Shown here piece after piece: positions 26,601-36,418 of a stretch of 64,000 nucleotides of DNA. The stretch's first letter is position 1. Each line of letters begins with the position of its first letter. The position numbers were made by a program, and so were the translations under genes. A model generated the notes under the pieces. The model did no database searches and was not told the origin of the DNA. It worked only from the letters and a program-made list of their open reading frames with translations. The stretch spans positions 91,604,749 to 91,668,748 of the forward strand of contig NC_092344.1 in NCBI RefSeq assembly GCF_963676685.1, written 5' to 3'. Source of the DNA: Mytilus edulis (lineage: Eukaryota > Mollusca > Bivalvia > Mytilida > Mytilidae).

Positions 26601-26922
26601 TTTATCAATTATAAATGATAAGGTCATTTTTAGCGAAATCCGGCATTCTACATGAAGAAAACCACTGTATCGTTTTTAAAGATAGGTTTTAGATGGTTTT
26701 CGATTAGAATCTTTCAAAACATGTTTTTTGTGGAAAGTTATATTATTTAGACATTTTTTTTTTTAAATATTCAAGTTGCATGATCTTATATCAAATTTCA
26801 AATTTTACCAATAAGTGAAAAAAATAAAGGTGATTCTACCAAGACTCTTTTGACGTTTTGAACCTACCTCCTTTTGACATGGCCAGGTGGTAAAAATGCC
26901 GTACATTGTAAACCACCTCCAT
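17668..26922 (-). CDS. elovl: Fatty acid elongase (ELOVL family), gene B, seven coding exons, complete
   Basis: Same family and expected ER role as the gene at 374-13011. Exons in transcript order: 26922-26868, 24954-24767, 24244-24164, 21154-21098, 20304-20190, 19093-18966 and 17832-17668 (stop included), giving 789 nt, 262 aa. Exons 1-6 match gene A exactly in length and phase. Motifs: DPRVNDW near 19; KIIEILDT 120-127; [10 protein letters not shown] 138-147; [12 protein letters not shown] 173-184; TKLQLAQ 204-210. The first 18 residues differ from gene A. The C-terminus ends EKKEHST and lacks the KKxx signal of gene A, so retention may differ. The start exon is preceded by an acceptor-like AG (26931-26930), which suggests an upstream non-coding exon. 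A TTTATT on the plus strand at 17416-17421 (AATAAA on the coding strand) is a possible poly(A) signal. A BEL/Pao element in the same orientation lies 566 bp upstream of the ATG. Confidence 0.93.
18170..18645 (+). repeat. Retroelement RT end and 3' tail, decayed
   Basis: Runs parallel to 22365-22720: AATTTTACGGACTCCATCAC, AATAACCGTTTCACAGATGA, CAGCACGACAGGTGCCACAT, GTTTGACTGTTCCTCTGGTA. In intron 6 of elongase gene B, antisense to it. Confidence 0.75.
18417..18520 (+). repeat. 26-bp tandem repeat inside a retroelement tail
   Basis: About four copies of a 26-bp unit containing GTTACTCAGTCTTTAG followed by a T-run and TTCGT. Expansion of a single-copy segment seen in the other tail copies. Confidence 0.85.
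19800..19998 (+). repeat. Dispersed repeat copy 1 in gene B intron 5
   Basis: GATTAGACCGTTTGTTTTCC, CCCTTTATAGCTTGTTGTTC, GAGTTGTCTCATTGGCACTC. Near-copy of 20625-20840. Confidence 0.75.
20625..20840 (+). repeat. Dispersed repeat copy 2 in gene B intron 4
   Basis: GATTAGACCGTTGGTCTTCC, CCTTTATAGCTTACTGTTCG, GAGTTGTCTCATTGGCACTC. Same family and orientation as 19800-19998. Confidence 0.75.
21465..21630 (+). repeat. Retroelement 3' tail fragment
   Basis: GTGGGGTTCGTGTTGCTTAG, TTTTCTACGTTGTGTCTCAT and a diverged end. Same family as 14095-14282. Confidence 0.7.
21909..21929 (+). repeat. 21-nt G homopolymer
   Basis: Uninterrupted G run in intron 3 of elongase gene B. Can form G-quadruplex, and its length is likely to vary. 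Confidence 0.95.
22128..22720 (+). pseudogene. Decayed reverse transcriptase C-terminus with 3' tail
   Basis: Begins with [16 protein letters not shown] and [15 protein letters not shown], then loses frame through a region homologous to 18170-18645, and ends in the GTTTGACTGTCCCTCTGGTA tail. Penelope-like or related RT family (inferred). In intron 3 of elongase gene B. Confidence 0.75.
23195..23355 (+). repeat. Mollusc SINE-like repeat
   Basis: GATTGATTGTTGGTTGCTTA, CGTCCAGTGGCAAATATTTC and a matching TTGGACTGCCACTGG end. No ORF. The inverted fragment at 16440-16530 is related. Confidence 0.6.
23384..23600 (+). repeat. GC-richer dispersed repeat, best copy of its family
   Basis: A 68-codon open frame ([20 protein letters not shown] and on) with balanced composition. 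Related, more decayed copies lie at 26140-26400, 36945-37075, 40118-40300 and 5204-5425. Probably a retroelement fragment; the protein family was not recognised. Confidence 0.55.
25530..25835 (+). repeat. Retroelement tail ending TTGTTATTTTAC
   Basis: Contains ATGACTGTCATACAAGTGAG, TATAAAACCAGGTTCAATCC and ends TTTTTTGTTATTTTAC. Full parallel at 49480-49745 and its duplicate at 52750-53015; shorter copies at 7610-7670 and 41520-41625, inverted ones near 1330, 3645, 13675, 15290 and 46320. Confidence 0.75.
25845..26130 (+). repeat. Degenerate tandem repeat
   Basis: Four to five imperfect copies of a unit of about 50-60 bp built on GTTTACTACCACTG and CTGTACGAAAAGA. The long open frame across it is a by-product of the repetition. 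Confidence 0.6.
26140..26400 (+). repeat. Dispersed repeat copy (family of 23384-23600)
   Basis: ACAAAAGACATCGGATTCAA and CGGACCGGACGTAAAGTG match the 23384-23600 family. In intron 1 of elongase gene B. Confidence 0.5.
26375..26695 (+). repeat. Local duplicate block, left copy
   Basis: Resembles 33128-33360 in the same order: ATGCATGTACTATTTGCCAT, GTGCAGTATTA, TGTTTCACAA, CTTCCGTGTAAA, GATAGGTTTTA. Diverged direct repeat either side of the elongase B start and the BEL/Pao element. Confidence 0.7.
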
Positions 26923-27482
26923 TCTTTACCTGCAATTTGAATAAAAATTATTACATAGGAACTTGAATGTAAAATCGTAGTTATGCAATGAAATAATCAA
27001 ACACGGTAAATGTTTGAGTCAATAAAACAAACATTTAATATAAAGGAACTACGTGTATCCACACAGTTTTATCAAAATTAATTACAAGTTTAGAACAATA
27101 AAGATTTTGCTTTCTTACTATGCACCCCCTTTACGTTACACCTTTTTGAAAATGTAGTGATTAATTTTATTTAATATATATTGAGATCAGTAGATTTATT
27201 AAAATCGATTACATTTTGTTGTCAATTATGTTTTTGAACGAAACATTGGTCTTATGTAACACATCGTAAATCATTTCAATATCGCAAGTTGTATTGACAT
27301 CGTAAGCCGGTACGGGCGCACTACGTTTGTGCGCATTTGGGGATTAAAATGTTTTACGTTTGCGCTCAGCTTTCGATTACATATGCGCGCATTCATTTTA
27401 CAGGTAAACTCAGGTAAAAATATAAATAAAGATTAAATCAAATTGTAATTGACTATATATTATTTTTATTTTCATAATAAAT
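26923..27482. other. Region between elongase B start codon and BEL/Pao element
   Basis: Should contain the 5' UTR intron or promoter of gene B. No confident promoter or exon was placed; only the acceptor-like AG at 26930-26931. Confidence 0.4.
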
Positions 27483-27487
27483 ATAAC
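27483..27487. repeat. Target-site duplication ATAAC, left copy
   Basis: Five bases directly outside the 3' LTR, matching 32416-32420. A 5-bp duplication is typical of LTR-element integrases. Confidence 0.9.
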
Positions 27488-28227
27488 TGTACTGATAAGT
27501 CGTTGAGAGTTCAACTGTTTATTGGTATAGACCTCCGGAGAGGGTAAAAAACTGAAAATACAAAATAACAAACATAAGCATACTATTGAGTCAATAAATG
27601 TCAAAAAGTAGTACATTCACAAAGAAAATGGTTCCATAGTTCGATACAAGTAACTCTTGTACACTACACTTCGAAAAACAACATCAATTTATCAGAAAAA
27701 AGGTTACACGTAAGTATCTATATATGCAATAAAAATGACAGGTTGCATATGTCAATGACTGTAGTTTACATATCGTGCACGATGAAAAATTTACACGTTA
27801 AAACTGTGCGGTACTGTAGTTCTAGAAAATTCGAGCGTGACCCTTGTCTACATCGATAAAACACAAAAATAAATCCTAATATGTGGGATTGACAAATACA
27901 GAATGGAATTTAAGGGGCAAATGCATACATAAAAAATACAAACAGTACTGTAAATTCACAGCGGCAATATTTTTTCATGTCGTGCGTAAATGAGCACCAA
28001 TAATCAAAAATGAGTTTGCATAAAATGTATAGTTCAACAATATGCACAACGATATAAAAAATGAGCACAAATATAAAAGGTAAACTTACTCTAGTGGTGG
28101 ATTAAACTTCAAATAGAAAAACAACGTGCTTCAGTTTTGACAAATATCGAGGGATAAAAGAGACTGGGGAGTGAAATGATACAAAAAGGACGACATGGTA
28201 AATTCGGCACTTTACCAAAACAGTACA
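27488..28227 (-). repeat. 3' LTR of the BEL/Pao element
   Basis: 740-bp copy of 31676-32415, bordered by ATAAC at 27483-27487. It lies 566 bp upstream of the start codon of elongase gene B and in the same orientation, so any outward promoter activity would point into that gene. Confidence 0.93.
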
Positions 28228-28237
28228 CTCCTCCTCT
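28228..28237 (-). other. Polypurine tract before the 3' LTR
   Basis: On the minus strand this reads AGAGGAGGAG and abuts the TG of the 3' LTR, the expected site for plus-strand priming. Its survival supports the view that the element can still use reverse transcriptase supplied in trans. Confidence 0.8.
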
Positions 28238-28403
28238 GATTTCATAGGAAATCACTACATTTTAAAAATAAAAGGATAATGTCATATGAAAAATTAACAT
28301 GTGTGTCCCTTACGAGATTATAATAATTGTTGATGTATCAAATGCGGTTGATTAAACGCAATGTCACTGTCATAGTCACTTGGCTTCAATAAGCGAAATA
28401 GTC

Positions 28404-31400
28404 CTAAGTAATCGGTCTGAAGTGAAAGTTTCTGTTTACACATGAAGGTCCAATGTACTTCTTCTGTGTAGGCAAATGTTCAAGTTGGCTCAATGAAGGT
28501 AAACTTGATTCCCATGTTTGATTTAGTGATTCTGAGAATGGATTATACCAATCACGAGTAGACGAAAGCCTTAAGGTTGGACTTATAAATAACTTGTCCT
28601 TGATAATCACGGGTGTTGCTAAGCTAATTGGGTCATACAAACGGTTGACTGTTGACAGAAATCCACGGCGTGGAAATGGCTTGTTGTCAGAAGACACTCT
28701 TAAGGTGAACTCGTCTAGTTCTGTGTCCCAGGAGAGACCTAAGTTCATCTGTAACAAGAAATTTGCCGATCCAAGGTTGAGGTCCTTGAGATTTGTGGCA
28801 AGGTCATCTGATTGATGTGCTTGGAGCACTGATCTGCAGTTTGAAGCGACTGTATCTAACTCATGACTGTGCTTTTCAGAGTTGCAACCTAAATTCATAT
28901 CAAATGATTTTGTTCCATGGTTTGATCTTTGCGTACTGTTCTCTAAAAGAGGTTTGTCTGGTATAAACTTCTCGAAAGTTGGGTCTAAACCAACTGGTAT
29001 CTCATTATCACACGGAAACAATAAAGCAGATTGTACATTGCCGACAATAACGGTTTTGTTCACGTTGACATGTTGCTGTTCCTGAAATCTTCCCAGACAT
29101 ACGTTCCCCACAATAACCCATCCTAAGCGTAAACGTTGTGCATACGGTACCTGTTCGACTCCTACACGATGTTCAATAACATGGTGTGCTCTTATTAGGT
29201 CACGGCCTATTAACATCTGTATATCAGACTGATTGTCAATGTCAGGAATACAACTTGCTATGTCCATCATGTGTGGATAACTTGAAGCTACAACAGATGA
29301 GGGTATTTCCTCCCGATTGTTAGGAATGTCATTACACTCTATTATTTCGGGTACGTTAAGACAGGATGACCCGTCCAGTGACTCTAATACGTATCCGGAA
29401 GCCCTTCGTCCACTACTGACGAACCTCCCTGCACAAGAAGCAAGTGCGTATTCGAATTCTTTGCCATTTTCTCTGAAGAAATTGAAGAAGTCTGAAGTAG
29501 CTAAAGTTCTGTTACTTTGGTCGTCTAACACGCAGTAAACTTTTTTGAAATGTTCTGGTCTATCAGAATGATATACTTTGGCGAGTACTATCTTTGAGCA
29601 AGATTTACTTGTATTGTATAATGAGTCACATATTTTAGTGCATATGCTGCTAATCTGTTCATTTGAGTTCTCCTCCTCGTGCTTTTGCTGGGGTTCACTT
29701 TCAACATCTACGTGTAAAGCTGACGGATGGTCACAAGAACCACAAACACTGCATTTGACATTCTCTTTACATTTGTCACGGAAATGTTTCTTGGGACCGC
29801 AACACTTGAAACACAAACCTTTCTGCTTAATTAAATCAAGTCTTTCTGAAAATGGTTTAGCACGAAAACCACGGCACGTGTTGAGTGTATGGTTAGTTCC
29901 GTGAAGTGGACATAAGTCCTCATTCGACTTCTGAAACGGTGGCCTGTTGTCGTTGCTACCAATGTCGGTTTTGATGCTTGACACTTGCGTGGGACTTTGA
30001 AATCTGGTTTGCTTTGATGTGGTTGGTTTTGTGTCTTGATTGTCATAAATGAATCCAGGGTCATTACGCACTTTAGCAATATTTTGCAGGAATGGCACGA
30101 AGAAGGAGAACGGCGGATATGCTCCATTGTGTTTTGACTTATAACCATTGGCAGTAGTCGTCCATTTTTCTTGAATGTTGTACGGTAACCTGGTTACAAA
30201 ACGATTAACACCAAGGGAGGAATCAAAGTAAGCAAATATGGTAGAAAACTTTTCATCTCTACGAATAGACTCTATCTCTGCAGCCAAGTCTGCTAAGTCG
30301 TAAAGTTCCTTTCGGTTATCGTTTGAAAGTTTTGGAAAGTTAACTATACGTGAGTGCAGTGAAGATTCGATAATCTCTGGACTGCCGAATCTGGCATCTA
30401 AACGTTCCCATATAAGACCGACTGCAGTAGCTGGATTATGAGCATTAGCACATCTTATGTTCTGAGCATGCTGTTTTGAGCTTGGTCCCAAATACTTTGT
30501 AAGAAGGTCCAACTGTTCCAATGGATTTGTATCTAACTCAGTCATTATGTGTTGAAAACTAATTTTCCAAGATGAGTAATGTGACGGCTGGTCATCAAAT
30601 GATATGAGCCTAGATGTGATTAAATCTTTCTTCACCATGAACTTGGCCAATTCATGTGCTTCGTTCCTCTGAGTTGGAACGAAAGGTTGTGCTGTAGGAT
30701 TCAATGGTTCTAAAGAATGAATAGGAATATTTACATTGTTCACTTCAAGGTTATGTTTGCTCAAATGTAAGGAGTGGTGTGAGCGCTGTTGCTCCACGAA
30801 TTCTGCTGTACGTTGTTCTGTAATGTTACGTGTATCTGGTATGTTACGTGTATCTGGTATGTTAGCACTACAGTACTTTCTTTCAGACATTTTGTTTTCA
30901 TTGGCATGTTGAACTACTGGATCAGCGATCCTTGGTGGTTCGTAACTTTCACCATAGTCTTTAAGATCGAAATCCAATGCCTTCTTAACAGCTTGTAATC
31001 CCGACTCAGCTTCGTCAACGTCTCGCTTCATAGCGAGGACATTTTTCTCTGCTTTGAGTGTAGCTTCGCGGTGCAACAACTCCGCCTCCTCTTTAGCATA
31101 TTTAAGTCGTGTCTTAGCGGTTTCAAGTTTCACTGTTTGTTTAAGAATCTCTGATTGAGCACTTAGTGATGAGTGTCTTGTTGACACAGTATGACGAGAA
31201 CTATGTTGGGAGCTACGACTTTTATGAGTTCGTTCACTATTTTCTATTGATCTTCTAGGTAGCAATTCACTTAGATGTTGTTTGACAACTGATATCTTAG
31301 CCTTTAAAGCATAGAATGACACTTTAAATGATGCATGCTCACTTTCACTTTCTCTTGTCCTATATGATTTTAAGTAATCAAAATATCTGTTAGCTTCTTT

Positions 31401-31631
31401 CTCATACTTTTCTGACAGTTTCAGAAGTTCCTCTCTGTATGTTGACGCTGTGGACAGGTCCACCACTGGGTTATCTTCAACGTCTAATAAAATAGCGTCT
31501 ATATCTCGTTTTATAGTTCTGAGGATATAGTGATGTCTTTCATTAGATTGTTCGAAAAGATGGTCTCCATCTGATGTTAGTGTTCTCAAAGATCTGAGCT
31601 CTCTGTCAGAAACGGATTCTGAGTGTGACAT
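28404..31631 (-). CDS. Internally deleted BEL/Pao Gag-protease polyprotein, 1075 aa
   Basis: Single intact ORF starting 45 nt after the 5' LTR. Order of parts: charged, coiled-coil-like N-terminus (about 155-225); a tandem repeat of NIPDTR near 260; a DUF1759-like gag region (about 330-500); Cys/His zinc-binding segments (CPLHGTNHTLNTC near 574, CFKCCGPKKHFRDKC near 607, CSVCG near 625); a DUF1758-like aspartic-protease region with LDDQSN near 702, LIGRDLIRAHHV near 807 and GWVIVGNVCLG near 840. After a low-similarity linker, LGLSWDTELDEF (about 965) and RRGFLSTVNRLYDP (about 990) correspond to the segment that normally follows the reverse transcriptase (Pao peptidase A17 region). The ORF then ends. 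RT palm motifs are absent, so an in-frame deletion joined these parts, and RNase H and integrase are lost. Long plus-strand ORFs here are antisense shadows. Confidence 0.88.
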   Translation of the reverse strand: MSHSESVSDRELRSLRTLTSDGDHLFEQSNERHHYILRTIKRDIDAILLDVEDNPVVDLSTASTYREELLKLSEKYEKEANRYFDYLKSYRTRESESEHASFKVSFYALKAKISVVKQHLSELLPRRSIENSERTHKSRSSQHSSRHTVSTRHSSLSAQSEILKQTVKLETAKTRLKYAKEEAELLHREATLKAEKNVLAMKRDVDEAESGLQAVKKALDFDLKDYGESYEPPRIADPVVQHANENKMSERKYCSANIPDTRNIPDTRNITEQRTAEFVEQQRSHHSLHLSKHNLEVNNVNIPIHSLEPLNPTAQPFVPTQRNEAHELAKFMVKKDLITSRLISFDDQPSHYSSWKISFQHIMTELDTNPLEQLDLLTKYLGPSSKQHAQNIRCANAHNPATAVGLIWERLDARFGSPEIIESSLHSRIVNFPKLSNDNRKELYDLADLAAEIESIRRDEKFSTIFAYFDSSLGVNRFVTRLPYNIQEKWTTTANGYKSKHNGAYPPFSFFVPFLQNIAKVRNDPGFIYDNQDTKPTTSKQTRFQSPTQVSSIKTDIGSNDNRPPFQKSNEDLCPLHGTNHTLNTCRGFRAKPFSERLDLIKQKGLCFKCCGPKKHFRDKCKENVKCSVCGSCDHPSALHVDVESEPQQKHEEENSNEQISSICTKICDSLYNTSKSCSKIVLAKVYHSDRPEHFKKVYCVLDDQSNRTLATSDFFNFFRENGKEFEYALASCAGRFVSSGRRASGYVLESLDGSSCLNVPEIIECNDIPNNREEIPSSVVASSYPHMMDIASCIPDIDNQSDIQMLIGRDLIRAHHVIEHRVGVEQVPYAQRLRLGWVIVGNVCLGRFQEQQHVNVNKTVIVGNVQSALLFPCDNEIPVGLDPTFEKFIPDKPLLENSTQRSNHGTKSFDMNLGCNSEKHSHELDTVASNCRSVLQAHQSDDLATNLKDLNLGSANFLLQMNLGLSWDTELDEFTLRVSSDNKPFPRRGFLSTVNRLYDPISLATPVIIKDKLFISPTLRLSSTRDWYNPFSESLNQTWESSLPSLSQLEHLPTQKKYIGPSCVNRNFHFRPIT

Positions 31632-31675
31632 GTTGAATCTATCTTGGGTTAATCTCTTTGATCTAGATTTTTTAC

Positions 31676-32415
31676 TGTACTGATAAGTCGTTGAGAGTTC
31701 AACTGTTTATTGGTATAGACCTCCGGAGAGGGTAAAAAACTGAAAATACAAAATAACAAACATAAGCATACTATTGAGTCAATAAATGTCAAAAAGTAGT
31801 ACATTCACAAAGAAAATGGTTCCATAGTTCGATACAAGTAACTCTTGTACACTACACTTCGAAAAACAACATCAATTTATCAGAAAAAAGGTTACACGTA
31901 AGTATCTATATATGCAATAAAAATGACAGGTTGCATATGTCAATGACTGTAGTTTACATATCGTGCACGATGAAAAATTTACACGTTAAAACTGTGCGGT
32001 ACTGTAGTTCTAGAAAATTCGAGCGTGACCCTTGTCTACATCGATAAAACACAAAAATAAATCCTAATATGTGGGATTGACAAATACAGAATGGAATTTA
32101 AGGGGCAAATGCATACATAAAAAATACAAACAGTACTGTAAATTCACAGCGGCAATATTTTTTCATGTCGTGCGTAAATGAGCACCAATAATCAAAAATG
32201 AGTTTGCATAAAATGTATAGTTCAACAATATGCACAACGATATAAAAAATGAGCACAAATATAAAAGGTAAACTTACTCTAGTGGTGGATTAAACTTCAA
32301 ATAGAAAAACAACGTGCTTCAGTTTTGACAAATATCGAGGGATAAAAGAGACTGGGGAGTGAAATGATACAAAAAGGACGACATGGTAAATTCGGCACTT
32401 TACCAAAACAGTACA
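31676..32415 (-). repeat. 5' LTR of the BEL/Pao element
   Basis: 740 bp, begins TGTACTG and ends CAGTACA (perfect 7-bp terminal inverted repeat). It is the direct repeat of 27488-28227; no difference was found on reading. It is followed by the target-site copy ATAAC at 32416-32420. It should hold the element promoter, but no specific TATA box was assigned. Confidence 0.93.
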
Positions 32416-32420
32416 ATAAC
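32416..32420. repeat. Target-site duplication ATAAC, right copy
   Basis: Five bases directly outside the 5' LTR, identical to 27483-27487. Confidence 0.9.
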
Positions 32421-33127
32421 TATCAATTATTACTTTTGAAAATATTTCTTAAAGTCATAAGAAACCTCAAATCAAAAAAAATTAATGCATATGATTTTTA
32501 TAACTCAATGGATAGTTTTCATTATAAAACTTATGTACATATACTTTTTTCTGAAGAAAATTCTTTAATTTATTCATATTTAGAAGAAGTTTACTTTATT
32601 TGAATAGCTTCCTTCCAGCAAGCTATTCCCCGACATATTTTCCGTATGCAAGGTGACCTCAGTGTGACCCATCTCGTAAAAATCCGGTGACCACAATACG
32701 CATGGATGTCCTTAAAATAAACTATTATCTGAATTTACATGTTAAACACGTGCTCAATTTCCATGCTTTTTTGTTTATTTTTCGTCAATTGTTGACAAAC
32801 AGGTGACAATCGTTAAACTTCGGCTTCAAAACACGAACTTTAATTACCTGCCATATTTTCACAACAACACTGACCGATTGAGAAAAAAAATTGACAATTA
32901 TACGAAATTTACACGAAAAAAATGATAAATTTGAGCACAGAAGACGAAGTTTAGGATGTTTGTATGCATTAGTTTAAGAATTGGAAGAACATTATTTTTC
33001 ACCGGTCACTCGTTTCTTATGACTTTAATTCAAATTATATATTGTTCATATTGAATGCTAAAACCAATTATAAAGTGATCATTATAAACTCCGTAGTATA
33101 TTTTATATCAACAATAAAAGTCCTATA

Positions 33128-33360
33128 TATATGCATGTAATATTTGCCATTGCACGTAAGGCACATGTATATTATCTGTGCAGTATTATATAATCAATTG
33201 TCAACAATTTGATTAAAAATATCAATGTTTCACAAGAAAATTTAGCCTCGCGCAGAGGGACATTGTATAAAAAATATTGTAGACAAATTTCCGTGTAAAT
33301 TAAATTTTTCTGTGTTGTCAGGTTTTATTTTTCATAAAACTAACTGCAGAGATAGGTTTT
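33128..33360 (+). repeat. Local duplicate block, right copy
   Basis: Counterpart of 26375-26695: ATGCATGTAATATTTGCCAT, GTGCAGTATTA, TGTTTCACAAGAAAA, TTTCCGTGTAAA, GATAGGTTTTAA. The blocks are now 6.7 kb apart, or 1.8 kb without the retrotransposon. Confidence 0.7.
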
Positions 33361-36300
33361 AATAGTTCTTCTTCTGCAATATAAATTACTGCGGATACAC
33401 CCGCCATTGTAATGGACGAATAAATACGGGTAAAGAATTTGTCCAATGTGGCCATGCATGGATAAGATTTGTATAGATAATAATATGTACACTAATGTCA
33501 GCGTGACTGATATGAAGTGGTCAAACTGACAGTTGATATAATAGATAAATTCACATGGTACAAATATATTTAAAATTAACAATAAACTTGAATTTGGTGC
33601 AAAAACTTGGATTTGATTTTGCCCATTAGACGTTCTTAACGCTTAGCCTAGTTGAATGTATTAGTTTTAGATCTAGAACCACCGGAATGAATGTGTTTAT
33701 TTTTTGGCACATTTAAAACATAAGAGGGTACTGAAATACTCACATATAAAGTTCTCTTGTAAATTCAATTGAGAAATTAACTGCAATTTGTAATTCCGAT
33801 TGACATTTTTTTAGCAATACATACACTGATATCAATAAGTTATTATATTGTAAAAAAACAAAACAAGTTTAATCCTGTTAATAAAATTAAGCTTATATAA
33901 TATTATAGCACAGTTGAGGAATGAGGCAACAGTTCCACGCCCAAAAGTCGGACTGTTTTTGTTTTCATTCAATAAACATTTTATTTTTACATTCTAACGG
34001 TTACAAAAGATAATTTTTCTTAAAATAACTAAGTTAAACAACTTACCCCTTGTTTATAAATAATGTCAGTTACGTAAACTCAGAACATGTGCTTTTATTG
34101 TTTGTTAAGATCGACCTTTAACTGTTTAATTCCGAATTTAAATCCTCACGTGGGTTTACATTTTGCTAAGGTGTTCATATAGGTGAAATCAATTATATTA
34201 ACCTTGATCAGCAATTGAAATACGTTACTTTTTTTTTCATATGCTAACATGCAATTATTTCTGAAGATGTCGCCATGGAATCCAAAATAATTAAGAAAAA
34301 CCTTCGTACATTTTCTTCCTTCCGCTGAATAGAGTATAATTAGATGGACAGATTTACTTTGATATACCTAAGCCGTTGTGTTAAAACAGGAATTTCATAT
34401 AGTTTATATCATATTATTATTTGAGAAGAATCGATACAGCAACTTTGACATTTTCCTTGGAGTTTGAACTGGAAACTGCTTCAAACCAGAACAAATTTGA
34501 GGACAAATATACTTGGAAGAAAGCATAATTGTATGACATTTTATCAAATTTTTAATTAACATTCAATAAAAAATCAAAGTTGCCACATTTTTAAATGGTT
34601 GTCTTGAACTCGCGGTATCGTGCTTGCTTTAGGTTAAACTACAAATCTCTGTTTACTACATATTCTTCTTACTGTCGCCTTTATATTCTATCAATCAAGT
34701 AAGTATATCCCTCAGTAGCGTTCTATTTTGTATTTGTTTAATTGTAAATTGAAATATTCTCATGTAACCCCTTGTTGACCGATTAATTACGAATAAAGAA
34801 TATTCTTTTATATACTTAAAAGGAAAAGATAGGACCACAATGAAATGCAATCTCTTAAAATATTGTCTCTACAGTTTTAATCATTAGACACTGTTAAAAA
34901 AAAATAAAAAAATCAAAAGTTGTCAATGAGACAACTCTCCATCCAAGTTTACAGAAACAGACTGTATAATTTGAGCGCCCCCCCCCCCTTTTCCCCACAA
35001 GAATATGTTGTCTAGCTTACGACGAATGGTGGCTCGATTGTTGTTGTTTTTTTCTTATTGGTATACTTCCAGTGTTAATGGCTCAAATTCAGAACAAAAT
35101 ACAATATCTTACCGTAGCTATATATGTATAGTTTTTGCAAAGAGTTTCGAAAATTTGAACTGCCAATGAAAAAAAAAATCATATCATGGATATGGTCAGT
35201 ATCTTGCCTTTCAGATTTCAAGCCTGTTCAAAACGTACAGTTCACTGGAACGCTGCTTCTTTCATCCCACAAAACCGAACGAACGGTATGTCCAGTTGAC
35301 CAAATTTCAAAAATCCAGTCAACTGCATCTAAAGACTTTGCTATAGTGTATCGGTTTCACAGTAAACGATATTAGTTTTGGAAAAGTAAAATTAAGCTAA
35401 TATTACTGAAATACTGTAGATTGGCAATATTTATTATTATAGTTTCTCACGTTTTTTTTGTAAAGCTGTCAAAATATACATGACCTATTGTAAAAGTGCA
35501 AACAGTTTCTCAAACGAGAAACAATATCATTATTAATGGAAAAAATAATTTAAAATTACAATACAATTGAAAATGAAATGTGAAATGAAAATAACAAAAA
35601 AAGGAAAATAGAGTAATTAATGAAATTAATGCAAGTTAATAAAAGATTACACAGGAAATTGAAGATTAAACTACGAACTTCTTAAAATAAAAAAAATAAA
35701 TAAAACACAGTCGTAATTGAACGGCTTAGGCAACAACATAAAAAAAATGGGACGAATAAATCTATTTTGGAAATTTCCTTAACTTGTTGTTGTATAAGAA
35801 TGTTTGCAGGGCTAATATGAGGCAGGCATTACCTGTAAATGGGGACGAAGTCTGTATGAATTAATTTTTTGTAACTTAAATATTTGTTTAAAAAAAACCC
35901 GGAAAAACCGTAACGTTTCCGATTTTGGTTCTGTTGTTAGGGATTTAGTTGTGACGTTATTTAAATTATGACGTCATATGCAATGTAAACAAAGAAACGC
36001 TATCATCAGGTAACGTTTTTTCATATCAAGGAATTATTAAAAATGAAATTGGTATTGCGCGTTCCTTCCTATTTTGTACTAGACTGATAAATATATATTT
36101 TACTCAAAGTTTCATACAAACGAGACCGGAAAAAGGAAGTACATTGTACATTTCTGCGCAGGTCCGGGATTTCAAAACACGACAAAAAAAAAATTGAACG
36201 ATTTTGAGTTCATTAGTACAATGAAAAATTCGGGATATTTTCCCGTATTTTTTTTTTTTATTGAATTTTCTACTGTTATTGGGGACTCCGTCCCCATATT

Positions 36301-36418
36301 ACAGGTTAAAAAAAATATATATATATATAAACTGTTGGAAAATACAAACAAGAGTTACCTTTCATTGACCTTATGTGTTTAGCATTAAACATTTCGACGT
36401 TTAAATTTATGTCTCACC
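33361..36418. other. Intergenic, no gene recognised
   Basis: AT-rich, with an 11-nt C run at 34978-34988 and a repeat scrap near 34915-34945 (AATGAGACAACTCTCCATCC). Short open frames show no family signal. Confidence 0.45.

Larger units (their letters stand above)
27488..32415 (-). mobile_element. BEL/Pao-type LTR retrotransposon, recent, lacking RT core, RNase H and integrase
   Basis: A 4928-bp element bounded by two 740-bp direct repeats that begin TGTACTG and end CAGTACA. It is flanked by the 5-bp duplication ATAAC (27483-27487 and 32416-32420). It is read on the minus strand: 5' LTR 32415-31676, leader 31675-31632, one ORF 31631-28404, polypurine tract, 3' LTR 28227-27488. The LTRs look identical on reading, which points to a recent insertion. 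The only ORF carries gag, zinc-knuckle and protease-like parts, then jumps to the region that normally follows the reverse transcriptase. No YxDD motif, RNase H or integrase lies inside. No convincing tRNA primer-binding site was recognised just after the 5' LTR. Confidence 0.93.

Noticed and set aside
28594-30998. Several plus-strand frames of 67-108 codons
   Set aside because: They are antisense to the 1075-codon retrotransposon ORF.
31630-31675. tRNA primer-binding site of the BEL/Pao element
   Set aside because: The bases after the 5' LTR (GTAAAAAATCTAGATC) do not show a TGG-type match to a tRNA 3' end that I can support.
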